18,347 bases of DNA from Crocinitomicaceae bacterium (GCA_024643585.1 JAHEMP010000016.1:1-18347); one strand, 5' to 3'. Counted from the stretch's first letter, positions 1 to 6,753 are shown. The notes: generated by a model from the letters alone, not told the origin. Made by a program: numbers and translations.

Positions 1-220
1 TTTAAAAGGATTGGAAGTTAATGGACGGGCTTTGGATGTTAAAATTGCCTCCCCAAAGGAAAATCGTCCAGCTCCAAAACCTGCAGCGCCCGCCAAAAAG
101 CCTTTCACGAAAGAAAACAAGTTTCAAAAACCTTTCTCAGGACCGAAAAGACCCAGAATTTCGCCAAATGATGAAAAGGAGAGATTTTCAAATAGGCCTG
201 AAAGTAAAAAAGAAGAATAA
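1..220 (+). CDS. C-terminal end of an RNA-binding protein, probably a DEAD-box RNA helicase (partial)
   Basis: The reading frame is open from the left edge (first full codon at base 2) to TAA at 218-220, so the N-terminus lies outside the window. The first visible residues, LKGLEVNGRALDVKIA, resemble the last helix and strand of an RRM-like fold. Such a fold occurs in small RRM proteins and in the DbpA-like C-terminal domain of DeaD/CsdA-type helicases. The remaining roughly 55 residues form a low-complexity basic tail rich in Pro, Lys and Arg, which is typical of Bacteroidota DEAD-box helicases and would bind RNA non-specifically. The helicase assignment is inference, because no helicase motif is visible. 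A stand-alone RRM protein is the main alternative. The next gene begins 18 bp downstream, so co-transcription is likely. Confidence 0.6.
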   Translation, partial: LKGLEVNGRALDVKIASPKENRPAPKPAAPAKKPFTKENKFQKPFSGPKRPRISPNDEKERFSNRPESKKEE

Positions 221-238
221 TTTCTAAAAAAATAGTTT

Positions 239-1012
239 ATGTCTGATGCTATTCATCAAGGACATGTAATTTCCAAAATCGACGATAACGGAATTGCACA
301 TGTTGAATTTGGTCACCCTTTGAGTAATTCATTACCTGGTAAAATTTTAAACCTATTAGCAGACACGATTACTGAAATGGGTAAAAATCAAGAGGTAAAG
401 GTTATTATTTTATCATCTGCAGGCGAAAAAGCATTTTGTGCTGGCGCAAGTTTTGACGAGTTAATTTCTATTGATGATATGGATACTGGAAAGATTTTCT
501 TTTCTGGTTTTGCAAATGTTATAAATGCTTGTCGCAAATGTCCAAAATTTATTATTGGAAGAATCCATGGTAAAGCTGTTGGCGGTGGAGTAGGAGTAGC
601 TTCTGCAGTTGATTATTGCTATGCCACTCGTTACGCGGATGTCAAACTTTCTGAATTAGCCGTTGGAATAGGGCCTTTTGTTGTTGGACCCGCTGTTGAA
701 CGTAAAATAGGTTTGTCTGCTATGAGTCAGTTGGCTATGAACGCAACAGAATGGCGTTCAGCTGAATGGGCAATGAAAAAAGGTTTGTATGCCGATGTCT
801 TTGACTCAGCAGAGGAAATGGACGAAGAGATATCTAATTTAGCAAATCGCTTAGCTACAAGTAACCCAGAAGCAATGCGGATGCTAAAGGAAGTTTTTTG
901 GCAAGGCACGGAACACTGGGATCAATTGCTCGCAGATCGCGCAGCTATGAGTGGTGAGCTCGTTTTGAGCGAATTTACTCGAAATGCCATCAATAAGTTT
1001 AAGGCTAAATAG
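239..1012 (+). CDS. Enoyl-CoA hydratase/isomerase (crotonase) family protein
   Basis: The 257-residue product has the normal length for a single-domain crotonase. The two oxyanion-hole segments are visible as FCAGASF (residues 66-72) and GKAVGGGVG (111-119). Glu139 in LSELAVGIGP matches the first catalytic glutamate of enoyl-CoA hydratases. The second, in the helix that follows (around 158-166, GLSAMSQLA), appears to be replaced by Gln or Ser. This makes plain crotonyl-CoA hydration less certain and leaves room for an isomerase or a methylglutaconyl-CoA-type activity. The protein would be cytosolic, acting on acyl-CoA in fatty-acid or branched-chain amino-acid breakdown. The ATG at 239 follows an A-rich stretch with no clear Shine-Dalgarno, as is normal in Bacteroidota. 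The gene ends just before a terminator. The family call is firm, but the substrate is not known. Confidence 0.88.
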   Translation: MSDAIHQGHVISKIDDNGIAHVEFGHPLSNSLPGKILNLLADTITEMGKNQEVKVIILSSAGEKAFCAGASFDELISIDDMDTGKIFFSGFANVINACRKCPKFIIGRIHGKAVGGGVGVASAVDYCYATRYADVKLSELAVGIGPFVVGPAVERKIGLSAMSQLAMNATEWRSAEWAMKKGLYADVFDSAEEMDEEISNLANRLATSNPEAMRMLKEVFWQGTEHWDQLLADRAAMSGELVLSEFTRNAINKFKAK

Positions 1013-1031
1013 ATTGAATAAGAAAAAATTT

Positions 1032-1062
1032 AAAGTCCACTTAACGGTGGGCTTTTTTGTTT
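1032..1062 (+). terminator. Rho-independent terminator after the crotonase gene
   Basis: The arms AAGTCCAC (1033-1040) and GTGGGCTT (1047-1054) form an 8-bp stem with one G:U pair and a 6-base loop. They run directly into a T-rich tract (1053-1064). The position 20 bp after the stop at 1012 fits transcription end for the + strand unit. Confidence 0.8.
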
Positions 1063-1079
1063 TAAAAACCATTTGAAAA

Positions 1080-1136
1080 AACAAGAGTTGCAAACGATAA
1101 TGGATTGATTGATAATAATTTTAAAAAACTCTTGTT
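1080..1136. repeat. 10-bp perfect inverted repeat flanking the rplM promoter
   Basis: AACAAGAGTT at 1080-1089 is exactly complementary in reverse to AACTCTTGTT at 1127-1136, with 37 bp between the arms. The right arm contains the TTG of the -33 box. It could be a pair of operator half-sites or chance in AT-rich DNA. No regulator is known from the sequence. Confidence 0.4.
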
Positions 1137-1162
1137 AATAAAAGTAAGAAATCATATCTTTG
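1132..1162 (+). promoter_or_regulatory. Bacteroidota-type promoter for rplM-rpsI
   Basis: TTG at 1132-1134 and TATCTTTG at 1155-1162 are separated by 20 bp, matching the TTG-N19/20-TAnnTTTG consensus used by the primary sigma factor of Bacteroidota. Transcription should begin near 1167-1169, giving a leader of about 40 bases before the GTG start of rplM. It lies just downstream of the terminator of the preceding gene. Confidence 0.85.
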
Positions 1163-1206
1163 CACCCCCAATTTAGGGGAATTGTCTTATTTAAAAATAA
1201 AAGATT

Positions 1207-1662
1207 GTGGATACATTAAGTTACAAAACCCGATCTGCGAATAAAGAAACTGCTGATAAGCAGTGGTTTATCGTGGACGCTGAAGGCCAAGCACTTGGTC
1301 GTTTAGCAAGCAAGGTGGCGAAAGTTATCCGTGGAAAACACAAGGTTAACTTTACCCCACATGCAGATTGTGGTGACTACGTAATTGTAATCAATGCCGA
1401 AAAAGTTTCTTTTTCAGGTGCAAAATTGGTTGACAAGGAGTACGTTCGCTACACAGGATACCCAGGAGGTCAAAAAACGACTACTGCGGAGGAAATGTTG
1501 AGAAAACATCCTACACGTTTAATTGAAAAAGCGGTTAAAGGGATGTTGCCTAAAAATACTTTAGGTAGAGAACTATTTAGAAACCTTAAGGTATATACAG
1601 GTTCTGAGCACAAACAAGAAGCTCAAAAACCATCTGTACTTGACCTTAATACATTCAATTAA
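1207..1662 (+). CDS. rplM: 50S ribosomal protein L13
   Basis: The 151-residue product is a full-length bacterial L13, a protein of the large ribosomal subunit that binds 23S rRNA early in assembly. The N-terminal YKTRSANKE segment, WFIVDAEGQALGRLAS (residues 20-35), KVNFTPHADCGDYV and RKHPTRLIEKAVKGMLPKN are all characteristic of the family. The start is GTG at 1207, which gives the expected MDTLSYKT N-terminus. No in-frame ATG gives a better start. It is the first gene after a strong promoter and is followed by rpsI after a single base, the conserved L13-S9 pair. The non-ATG start and lack of an evident Shine-Dalgarno are in keeping with the phylum. Confidence 0.97.
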   Translation: MDTLSYKTRSANKETADKQWFIVDAEGQALGRLASKVAKVIRGKHKVNFTPHADCGDYVIVINAEKVSFSGAKLVDKEYVRYTGYPGGQKTTTAEEMLRKHPTRLIEKAVKGMLPKNTLGRELFRNLKVYTGSEHKQEAQKPSVLDLNTFN

Positions 1663-1663
1663 G

Positions 1664-2050
1664 ATGGAAATAATCAACACATTAGGAAGAAGAAAAACTT
1701 CAGTAGCACGCGTTTACATGAAAAAAGGTAAAGGTGTTATGACTGTAAATAAAAAGGACTACACGGAAATGTTTCCGATTTCTGTTTTGCAGGCGAAAAT
1801 TAATCAACCTTTTCAATTAACTGACACCGTAGGTCAATATGACGTTACAGTGAATGTTGTCGGAGGAGGAATTAATGGTCAAGCAGAAGCAATTCGTTTG
1901 GGTATCTCTCGTGCACTTGTAAAAGTGTCTGAAGAAAACAAACCATTGTTGAAAGCAGAAGGTTTAATGACACGTGACCCGAGAATGGTTGAACGTAAGA
2001 AACCAGGTCAACCAAAAGCACGTAAAAAATTCCAATTCTCAAAACGTTAA
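1664..2050 (+). CDS. rpsI: 30S ribosomal protein S9
   Basis: The 128-residue product is a complete S9, a small-subunit protein whose C-terminal tail reaches the P-site tRNA. Visible family signatures are NTLGRRKTSVARVYMKKGKG near the N-terminus, GGGINGQAEAIRLGISRAL in the middle, and RDPRMVERKKPGQPKARKK leading to the terminal FQFSKR. The ATG at 1664 is chosen over an in-frame TTG at 1640, because the upstream codons are the end of rplM and the family begins at this Met. Only one base separates it from the rplM stop, so translation is probably coupled. A 143-bp gap with palindromes follows before rpsB. Confidence 0.97.
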   Translation: MEIINTLGRRKTSVARVYMKKGKGVMTVNKKDYTEMFPISVLQAKINQPFQLTDTVGQYDVTVNVVGGGINGQAEAIRLGISRALVKVSEENKPLLKAEGLMTRDPRMVERKKPGQPKARKKFQFSKR

Positions 2051-2088
2051 TCACCCGTTATTTTGGCGGTTGTTTAGTATCCAAGTCC

Positions 2089-2111
2089 AGAGTACTCTCA
2101 GTTTAAACTGA
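2089..2111. repeat. Two overlapping palindromes in the rpsI-rpsB gap
   Basis: AGAGTACTCT (2089-2098) and TCAGTTTAAACTGA (2098-2111) are each perfectly self-complementary and share one base. As RNA they would form competing short hairpins in the rpsB leader. As DNA they could be sites for a dimeric protein. The function is not known. Confidence 0.5.
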
Positions 2112-2135
2112 CCCTTTGCGATTGAAATTACTAGA

Positions 2136-2166
2136 GCCTGCCTGTCAGAGCGACAGCGCAGACAGG
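2136..2166. repeat. GC-rich hairpin element, possible dispersed repeat, upstream of rpsB
   Basis: This short GC-rich block sits in AT-rich surroundings. CCTGTC at 2141-2146 pairs with GACAGG at 2161-2166 around a 14-base loop. Alternatively CTGTC (2142-2146) pairs with GACAG (2152-2156) around a 5-base loop. Its composition and mutually exclusive stems resemble the short palindromic intergenic repeats found in many copies in Bacteroidota genomes. Copy number cannot be tested from one window. It ends 27 bp before the rpsB start. Confidence 0.45.
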
Positions 2167-2193
2167 GAACGTAAACAATTTAAAAAGAAAAAA

Positions 2194-3045
2194 ATGTCAA
2201 AAGTATCATTTGAAAAGTTATTAGAAGCAGGTGTCCACTTCGGTCACTTGAAAAGAAAATGGAATCCGGCAATGGCGCCGTATATCTTTGAAGAGAAAAA
2301 AGGTATCCATATCATTGATTTGAATAAGACAATCGCGCACTTAGACACAGCAAGTGCAGCAATGAAACAAATCGCCAAATCCGGAAAGAAAATTCTTTTC
2401 GTTGCAACTAAAAAACAAGCTAAAGATTTAGTAGCGGAAAAAGTGAAAGAATTGAATATGCCATTCGTGACCGAAAGATGGTCAGGAGGTATGTTAACAA
2501 ACTTTCAAACAACTCGTAAGTCTATTCGTAAAATGTCGTCAATCGACAAAATGCAAACAGACGGAACTTGGGAGACATTGAACAAAAGAGAAAGATTGTT
2601 CAAAACACGTCAAAGAGAAAAATTAGAGAAAAACTTTGGATCAATTGCTGATATGACTCGTCAACCAGCAGCTGTTTTCTTAGTTGATATCTTGAAAGAG
2701 CACATTGCTTTACACGAAGCAAAACGTTTGAATATTCCAGTTTTTGCAATGGTAGATACAAATTCTGACCCACGTCAGGTTGATTTCCCAATTCCTGCAA
2801 ATGACGATGCGACTAAATCTATTTCTATTATTTTGGATTCAATTTGTGATTCAATCAAAGAAGGATTAGAAGAACGAAAAGCTGGAGGTGGATCTGATAA
2901 GGATGCTGAAGGTTCTGATGAAGCTCCAAAAGCAGCAAAAACGACTCGCCCTCGTAAAGAGAAAGTTGAAGAAGCTCCAAAAGCAGAGACAGTAGAAGCT
3001 CCAGAAGAAGCAAAAGCTTCAACAGAAGAAAAAACAGAAGAATAA
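2194..3045 (+). CDS. rpsB: 30S ribosomal protein S2
   Basis: The product is 283 residues. The S2 core fills about residues 1-225, with AGVHFGHLKRKWNPAMAPYI (12-31), GIHIIDLNKT (37-46), FVTERWSGGMLTNF and PVFAMVDTNSDPRQVDFPIP. S2 binds 16S rRNA at the back of the small subunit and is needed for S1 docking in many bacteria. The final 55 or so residues form a low-complexity tail rich in Ala, Glu, Pro and Lys that is not part of the conserved fold. ATG at 2194 is the family start (MSKVSFEKLLEAGVHFGH). The frame stays open 26 codons further upstream, but those codons translate the repeat-like leader and match no S2. The tsf gene follows after 24 bp, the usual S2-EF-Ts pair. Confidence 0.96.
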   Translation: MSKVSFEKLLEAGVHFGHLKRKWNPAMAPYIFEEKKGIHIIDLNKTIAHLDTASAAMKQIAKSGKKILFVATKKQAKDLVAEKVKELNMPFVTERWSGGMLTNFQTTRKSIRKMSSIDKMQTDGTWETLNKRERLFKTRQREKLEKNFGSIADMTRQPAAVFLVDILKEHIALHEAKRLNIPVFAMVDTNSDPRQVDFPIPANDDATKSISIILDSICDSIKEGLEERKAGGGSDKDAEGSDEAPKAAKTTRPRKEKVEEAPKAETVEAPEEAKASTEEKTEE

Positions 3046-3069
3046 TTAACAAAAGAAATAAGAAGAGCT

Positions 3070-3900
3070 ATGGCAATCACGGCATCTGATGTAAATAAAT
3101 TGCGCCAACAGACTGGCGCAGGAATGATGGACTGCAAAAACGCATTGGTTGAGGCTGATGGCGATTTTGAAGTAGCTGTCGATATCCTTCGTAAAAAAGG
3201 ACAAAAAATTGCAGCGAAAAGAGGCGAAAATGACGCGAAAGAAGGTGTTATTTTTGCTGAAGTAACAAACGGTGGAAAAACTGGAATTGCTTTAAAATTG
3301 AACTGTGAAACGGATTTCGTTGCGAAAAATGACAACTTCCGTAATTTTGTGGATTCGTTATTGAAAGTGGCTATGGCTAAAATGCCAGCTACAGTTGAGG
3401 AATTAAAAGCCTTGCCGTATGACGAAAAATTATCTATCGACGAAAAAATCACTGAACAAATTGGTGTAATCGGAGAGAAATTGGATTTGTCAGGATATGA
3501 AGTGGTAAATGCAGCGAAAGTTGTTGTTTACAACCACCCTGGTAACCAATTGGCAACTATCGTAGCATTGAATCATGATTCAGATGCTGCTGAAGATGCA
3601 GGTAAACAAGTTGCGATGCAAGTTGCTGCTATGAACCCAATCGCTTTGAACAAAGACGGAGTTGACGCAAGAACAATCGAGCGTGAATTGGAAGTTGGAA
3701 AAGAATTAGCGATCCAAGAAGGTAAACCAGCAGAAATGGCAGATAAAATTGCACAAGGACGTTTGGGTAAATTCTTTAAAGAAAATACTTTGATGAGCCA
3801 AGAATTTGTTCGTGATAACAAATTGACTGTTGAGGAATTTTTGACGAGCACAGAAGCAGGATTAACTGTTACTGATTTCAGAAGAATTTCTTTAAGCTAA
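3070..3900 (+). CDS. tsf: Translation elongation factor Ts
   Basis: The 276-residue product is full length for the compact form of EF-Ts, the guanine-nucleotide exchange factor that recycles EF-Tu. The N-terminal UBA-like domain carries LRQQTGAGMMDCKNAL (residues 11-26). The core begins with the invariant TDFVAKND motif (81-88), whose Asp and Phe insert near the EF-Tu Mg2+ site. The C-terminal part (about 205-276) contains a coiled-coil-like helix and the conserved FFKENTLMSQEFV segment. The ATG at 3070 lies 24 bp after rpsB. A strong terminator begins 18 bp after the stop, so rpsB and tsf end one transcript here. Confidence 0.97.
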   Translation: MAITASDVNKLRQQTGAGMMDCKNALVEADGDFEVAVDILRKKGQKIAAKRGENDAKEGVIFAEVTNGGKTGIALKLNCETDFVAKNDNFRNFVDSLLKVAMAKMPATVEELKALPYDEKLSIDEKITEQIGVIGEKLDLSGYEVVNAAKVVVYNHPGNQLATIVALNHDSDAAEDAGKQVAMQVAAMNPIALNKDGVDARTIERELEVGKELAIQEGKPAEMADKIAQGRLGKFFKENTLMSQEFVRDNKLTVEEFLTSTEAGLTVTDFRRISLS

Positions 3901-3917
3901 AAGGAATCTAAAATTTG

Positions 3918-3954
3918 AAAGCCGATAATCATAATGATTATCGGCTTTTTTTTT
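3918..3954 (+). terminator. Strong Rho-independent terminator after tsf
   Basis: AAAGCCGATAATC (3918-3930) pairs perfectly with GATTATCGGCTTT (3936-3948) over 13 bp around a 5-base centre that can pair further, and a run of nine T follows from 3946. This is the clearest terminator in the window. It separates rpsB-tsf from pyrH-frr. Confidence 0.92.
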
Positions 3955-4045
3955 GATTCAACTATGGAATTTATAAAAAATGAAGTTCCGGAAATTTGGA
4001 ATTATTGCATTGAAATGAAAAAAGCGTAGGAAACTTAAAATTCAT

Positions 4046-4077
4046 TTAAAAGTGTGTGTTCAATTTTCTTATCTTTG
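4046..4077 (+). promoter_or_regulatory. Bacteroidota-type promoter for pyrH-frr
   Basis: TATCTTTG at 4070-4077 is a perfect -7 box. The -33 region at the expected distance (about 4046-4048) reads TTA, so it is only a partial match. Transcription should start near 4083, leaving a leader of about 20 bases before the pyrH ATG. Its position after the tsf terminator supports an independent transcript. Confidence 0.7.
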
Positions 4078-4104
4078 GCACGCTTCAAATAGCTCGAATA
4101 AAAC

Positions 4105-4812
4105 ATGAAATACAAGAGAATTTTACTCAAACTAAGTGGTGAGTCCTTAATGGGAAACAAACAGTTTGGTATCGATAATGAAAGATTAAGTTCGTATGCG
4201 CAACAAATAAAAGAGATTCATCAATTAGGTGTTGAAATTGCAATTGTTATCGGAGGAGGTAATATTTTCAGAGGTGTTCAAGCAGAAGAAGGAGGCATGG
4301 ATAGAACGCATGGCGATTATATGGGCATGTTGGCTACGATGATTAATTCAATGGCTCTACAAGCAGCTTTGGAGTCAACAGGCGTTAACACAAGACTTCA
4401 ATCGGCTATCGAAATGAAGGAAATTGCAGAGCCTTTTGTTAGAAGAAGAGCAATGCGCCACCTTGAAAAGGGACGGGTGGTTATCTTTGGAGCAGGTACT
4501 GGAAACCCATATTTTACGACAGATTCAGCTGCATCGTTGAGAGCTATTGAAATAGATGCTGATGTAATATTGAAAGGTACCAGAGTAGACGGAATATATA
4601 CTGCTGATCCGCTAAAAGATCCGACAGCAACTAAATACGATGTTATAAGTTTTGATGATGCCTACGGTAAAGGACTGAAAATAATGGACATGACAGCCTT
4701 TACCTTGTGCAAAGAAAATGATTTGCCAATAATAGTTTTTGACATGGATACTCCTGGAAAATTGATGAAATTAATGTCAGGAGAACAAATTGGTACAATA
4801 GTGAGAAATTAA
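4105..4812 (+). CDS. pyrH: UMP kinase (uridylate kinase)
   Basis: The 235-residue protein is a complete bacterial UMP kinase of the amino-acid kinase fold. It phosphorylates UMP to UDP with ATP in pyrimidine nucleotide synthesis and forms cytosolic hexamers. Visible motifs are the phosphate-binding KLSGESLMG (9-17), GGGNIFRG (50-57), DYMGMLATMINSMAL (71-85), GTGNPYFTTDSAA (131-143) with the Asp and Thr residues that contact UMP, and KGTRVDGIYTADP (157-169) for ATP binding. The ATG at 4105 gives the expected MKYKRILLKLSGE start. It has its own promoter and is followed 22 bp later by frr, the usual neighbour. Confidence 0.97.
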   Translation: MKYKRILLKLSGESLMGNKQFGIDNERLSSYAQQIKEIHQLGVEIAIVIGGGNIFRGVQAEEGGMDRTHGDYMGMLATMINSMALQAALESTGVNTRLQSAIEMKEIAEPFVRRRAMRHLEKGRVVIFGAGTGNPYFTTDSAASLRAIEIDADVILKGTRVDGIYTADPLKDPTATKYDVISFDDAYGKGLKIMDMTAFTLCKENDLPIIVFDMDTPGKLMKLMSGEQIGTIVRN

Positions 4813-4834
4813 TTGTTGAATTTGAAAATTTGAT

Positions 4835-5398
4835 ATGATAGAAGAATTACAAATGATTTACGACGAATTCAAAGATGCAAATAACAAATCTTTGGAACGT
4901 TTAGAGGTAGAACTTTCGAGAATCAGAGCGGGAAAAGCGACACCGTCCATGCTTAGCGGTGTAATGGTTGATTATTATGGAATGTCGACTCCACTTCAAC
5001 AAGTTGCAACAGCAAGCACCATGGACCCAAGAACAATTACTGTTCAACCTTTTGAAAAAGCAATGTTGGATGAAATTGCAAAAGGTATCATTAATTCAAA
5101 TCTAGGGTTTGCTCCTCAAAGCAATGGTGAAATCCTAATCATTAATGTCCCAGCCTTAACGGAAGAACGTCGTCGGGAACTTGTTAAAAAGGCGAAAGCC
5201 GAATGCGAAAATATGAAGGTTGCTGTGCGCAATCACCGTAAAGACGCTATTGATATGGTTAAGGACTTAAAGAGCGAAGGTCTTTCTGAAGATTTAGCTA
5301 AGGATGCTGAGGGAGAAATTCAAAATATTACGAATGCTTACGTAAAATCTATAGATGATCTTCTTGAATTGAAAGAGAAAGATATAATGACTATATAA
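4835..5398 (+). CDS. frr: Ribosome recycling factor
   Basis: The 187-residue product matches the normal length (about 185) of RRF, which with EF-G splits the post-termination ribosome. Conserved segments are LERLEVELSRIRAGKATPSM (residues 20-39), DYYGMSTPLQQVA, DPRTITVQPFEKAML and LTEERRRELVKKAK followed by VAVRNHRKDA. These outline the three-helix bundle (ends of the protein) and the inserted beta domain (about 30-105). The ATG at 4835 is used; a second ATG six codons on is less likely because MIEELQMIYDE aligns with family N-termini. It lies 22 bp after pyrH and is the last gene before a long hairpin. Confidence 0.97.
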   Translation: MIEELQMIYDEFKDANNKSLERLEVELSRIRAGKATPSMLSGVMVDYYGMSTPLQQVATASTMDPRTITVQPFEKAMLDEIAKGIINSNLGFAPQSNGEILIINVPALTEERRRELVKKAKAECENMKVAVRNHRKDAIDMVKDLKSEGLSEDLAKDAEGEIQNITNAYVKSIDDLLELKEKDIMTI

Positions 5399-5419
5399 CT
5401 TTTAAGAACATAGTTTGCC

Positions 5420-5470
5420 AAGACGGCTAGAAGATGATTGGTCATAGATTAATTTTCTTCTAGCCGTCTT
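5420..5470. terminator. Long hairpin between convergent frr and the OmpA-domain gene
   Basis: AAGACGGCTAGAAGA (5420-5434) and TCTTCTAGCCGTCTT (5456-5470) form a perfect 15-bp stem around a 21-base loop. It sits 22 bp after the frr stop and 16 bp past the stop of the opposing gene, so it could end both transcripts. No clear T run follows on either strand, which is unusual for an intrinsic terminator of this strength. Confidence 0.65.
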
Positions 5471-5485
5471 CGTACTTTAGGAAGT

Positions 5486-6679
5486 TTACATTATTAATAT
5501 TTCCACCCTTCTATTGGCTTGTTCCTCTTCTTTACGCATAGGATTGGGATAAATTGGCTTTGTTCCGCCATATCCAACAGCTTTCATTCTTTTTTTACTA
5601 ATCCCACTATTAATCAAATAATTCATCACCTGTTTGGCCCTATCTTCCGACATCTTTTGTCCTGCACTAGTGGTTTCATTTGGCTCATAAACATGACCTT
5701 GAATTTCGATTTGAATCTTAGCATTCAATCCCATGAATTCGCGTAGTCTTAGCAGAATTGGTTCGGCGCTTGGTAAAAACTCGGAAGTACTTGGCTTGAA
5801 TTGTATTTCTTCTAATTGAATGGATTTGCCTTTTTTCAACTGCTGAAGCTTAATCACAATTTTCTTTTCATTGTCTGTTGAGATTTCTTCTTTTCGGTCC
5901 ACAAAGAAATAACCTTCCACGCTGCATTCTATTGAAATGATGCCACTTTGTGTTGGCTTAAATAGCAAATCGCTCGCCTTTTCCTTTATGTCCATACCTT
6001 TAATTCCGAACAAATGGATAAGAGCAATAACTGGGTCGCCGGTTTCAACATCTCGTAATTCTATTGAGCTTACATTTGCTTTTGAATCATCCGTTAAATC
6101 GACTAATTTGGTTTTATTGTCACTTGGTTTATAAATTTGCTCAACGTTGTTTGGGACCAATTCGACGTCCATGTTAATCTTAGTTTTTTTCGACTTTCGA
6201 GTAAAAATCACAAAATGAATTTTATCGCCTTTCCTTAGGCTCAGAGAACGTAAACCATTTTTAATATCCCTATCTACTAACCAAACAATCGGCGAAGACT
6301 CTCGCACCAGCATCCTTTTTATTTCAGCCTTTCCACTTTCAATATCACCGCAAATATCTTTGCCGTCTGTCTGAAAAACGACCAAATTTAAATCGCCTGA
6401 TTCTGTTTCAACTTTGAGATTAAATCTGCCATCGTATTCTGCCACAAACGAAAACCACACAGAATTTGCGATTTCCAAACCAGATAAAGCGGTATATGCC
6501 TTGAACTCATCTTTTTTTCCTGCAGTTCCTGGCAATTCTATAGAGGAAGTTCCTGATTGTAAAATTGGAAGTGCACCGTCGCAATCGGCCATATTTTCGG
6601 ACGTAATGGGTTTCAATCTACCTGTTCCACAGGCAAAAAGAAGGGTCATTAAAAAGAGAAATTTTAGCAAATTGTGCAT
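5486..6679 (-). CDS. Outer-membrane lipoprotein with C-terminal OmpA-like domain
   Basis: The product is 397 residues. A signal peptide ends in the lipobox LFAC with Cys17 as the lipidated residue, so it should be anchored in a membrane facing the periplasm. Residues about 35-175 (SVWFSFVAEYDGRFNLKV and following) look like a jelly-roll, PPC-like domain. Residues about 205-280 (ELRDVETGDPVIALIHLFG) resemble a carboxypeptidase-regulatory-type beta sandwich. Residues 285-397 form an OmpA/MotB-type peptidoglycan-associated domain with MSEDRAKQVMNYLI and NRRVEI. Arg347 is at the conserved peptidoglycan-contacting position. The partner Asp of the usual GHTD motif is replaced, since GHVY (328-331) is seen. 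A role in linking the outer membrane to the cell wall is inferred. The gene is divergent from the globin gene. Confidence 0.85.
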   Translation of the reverse strand: MHNLLKFLFLMTLLFACGTGRLKPITSENMADCDGALPILQSGTSSIELPGTAGKKDEFKAYTALSGLEIANSVWFSFVAEYDGRFNLKVETESGDLNLVVFQTDGKDICGDIESGKAEIKRMLVRESSPIVWLVDRDIKNGLRSLSLRKGDKIHFVIFTRKSKKTKINMDVELVPNNVEQIYKPSDNKTKLVDLTDDSKANVSSIELRDVETGDPVIALIHLFGIKGMDIKEKASDLLFKPTQSGIISIECSVEGYFFVDRKEEISTDNEKKIVIKLQQLKKGKSIQLEEIQFKPSTSEFLPSAEPILLRLREFMGLNAKIQIEIQGHVYEPNETTSAGQKMSEDRAKQVMNYLINSGISKKRMKAVGYGGTKPIYPNPMRKEEEQANRRVEILIM

Positions 6680-6753
6680 TAATAAAAACGTTGTTTCAAA
6701 CTTGAAATCGCAATAACCGTAACTTTACTTTACAATATACAACAACTTCTAAA

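Noticed and set aside
1166..1179. A CCCC/GGGG mini-hairpin in the rplM leader
   Set aside because: It is only 4 bp and begins at the predicted transcription start, so it may not be wholly transcribed; too weak to call a riboswitch or leader motif.
2116..2193. An in-frame upstream extension of rpsB by 26 codons from a TTG
   Set aside because: The added residues translate the repeat-like leader and do not resemble S2; the ATG at 2194 gives the family N-terminus.
2775..3452. A 225-codon open frame on the minus strand across rpsB and tsf
   Set aside because: It is antisense to two certain genes, its translation is low-complexity Ser/Ala/Phe-rich, and it matches no family; it arises from the codon bias of the real genes.
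3964..4029. A 21-codon open frame in the tsf-pyrH gap
   Set aside because: It follows the terminator and precedes the pyrH promoter, with no promoter of its own or recognisable product; likely chance.
6680..6753. Promoter-like boxes in the divergent gap between the OmpA-domain and globin genes
   Set aside because: Partial matches (TAACTTTA on the plus strand, CAAGTTTG on the minus strand) lack a TTG at proper spacing; promoters must exist here but cannot be placed.
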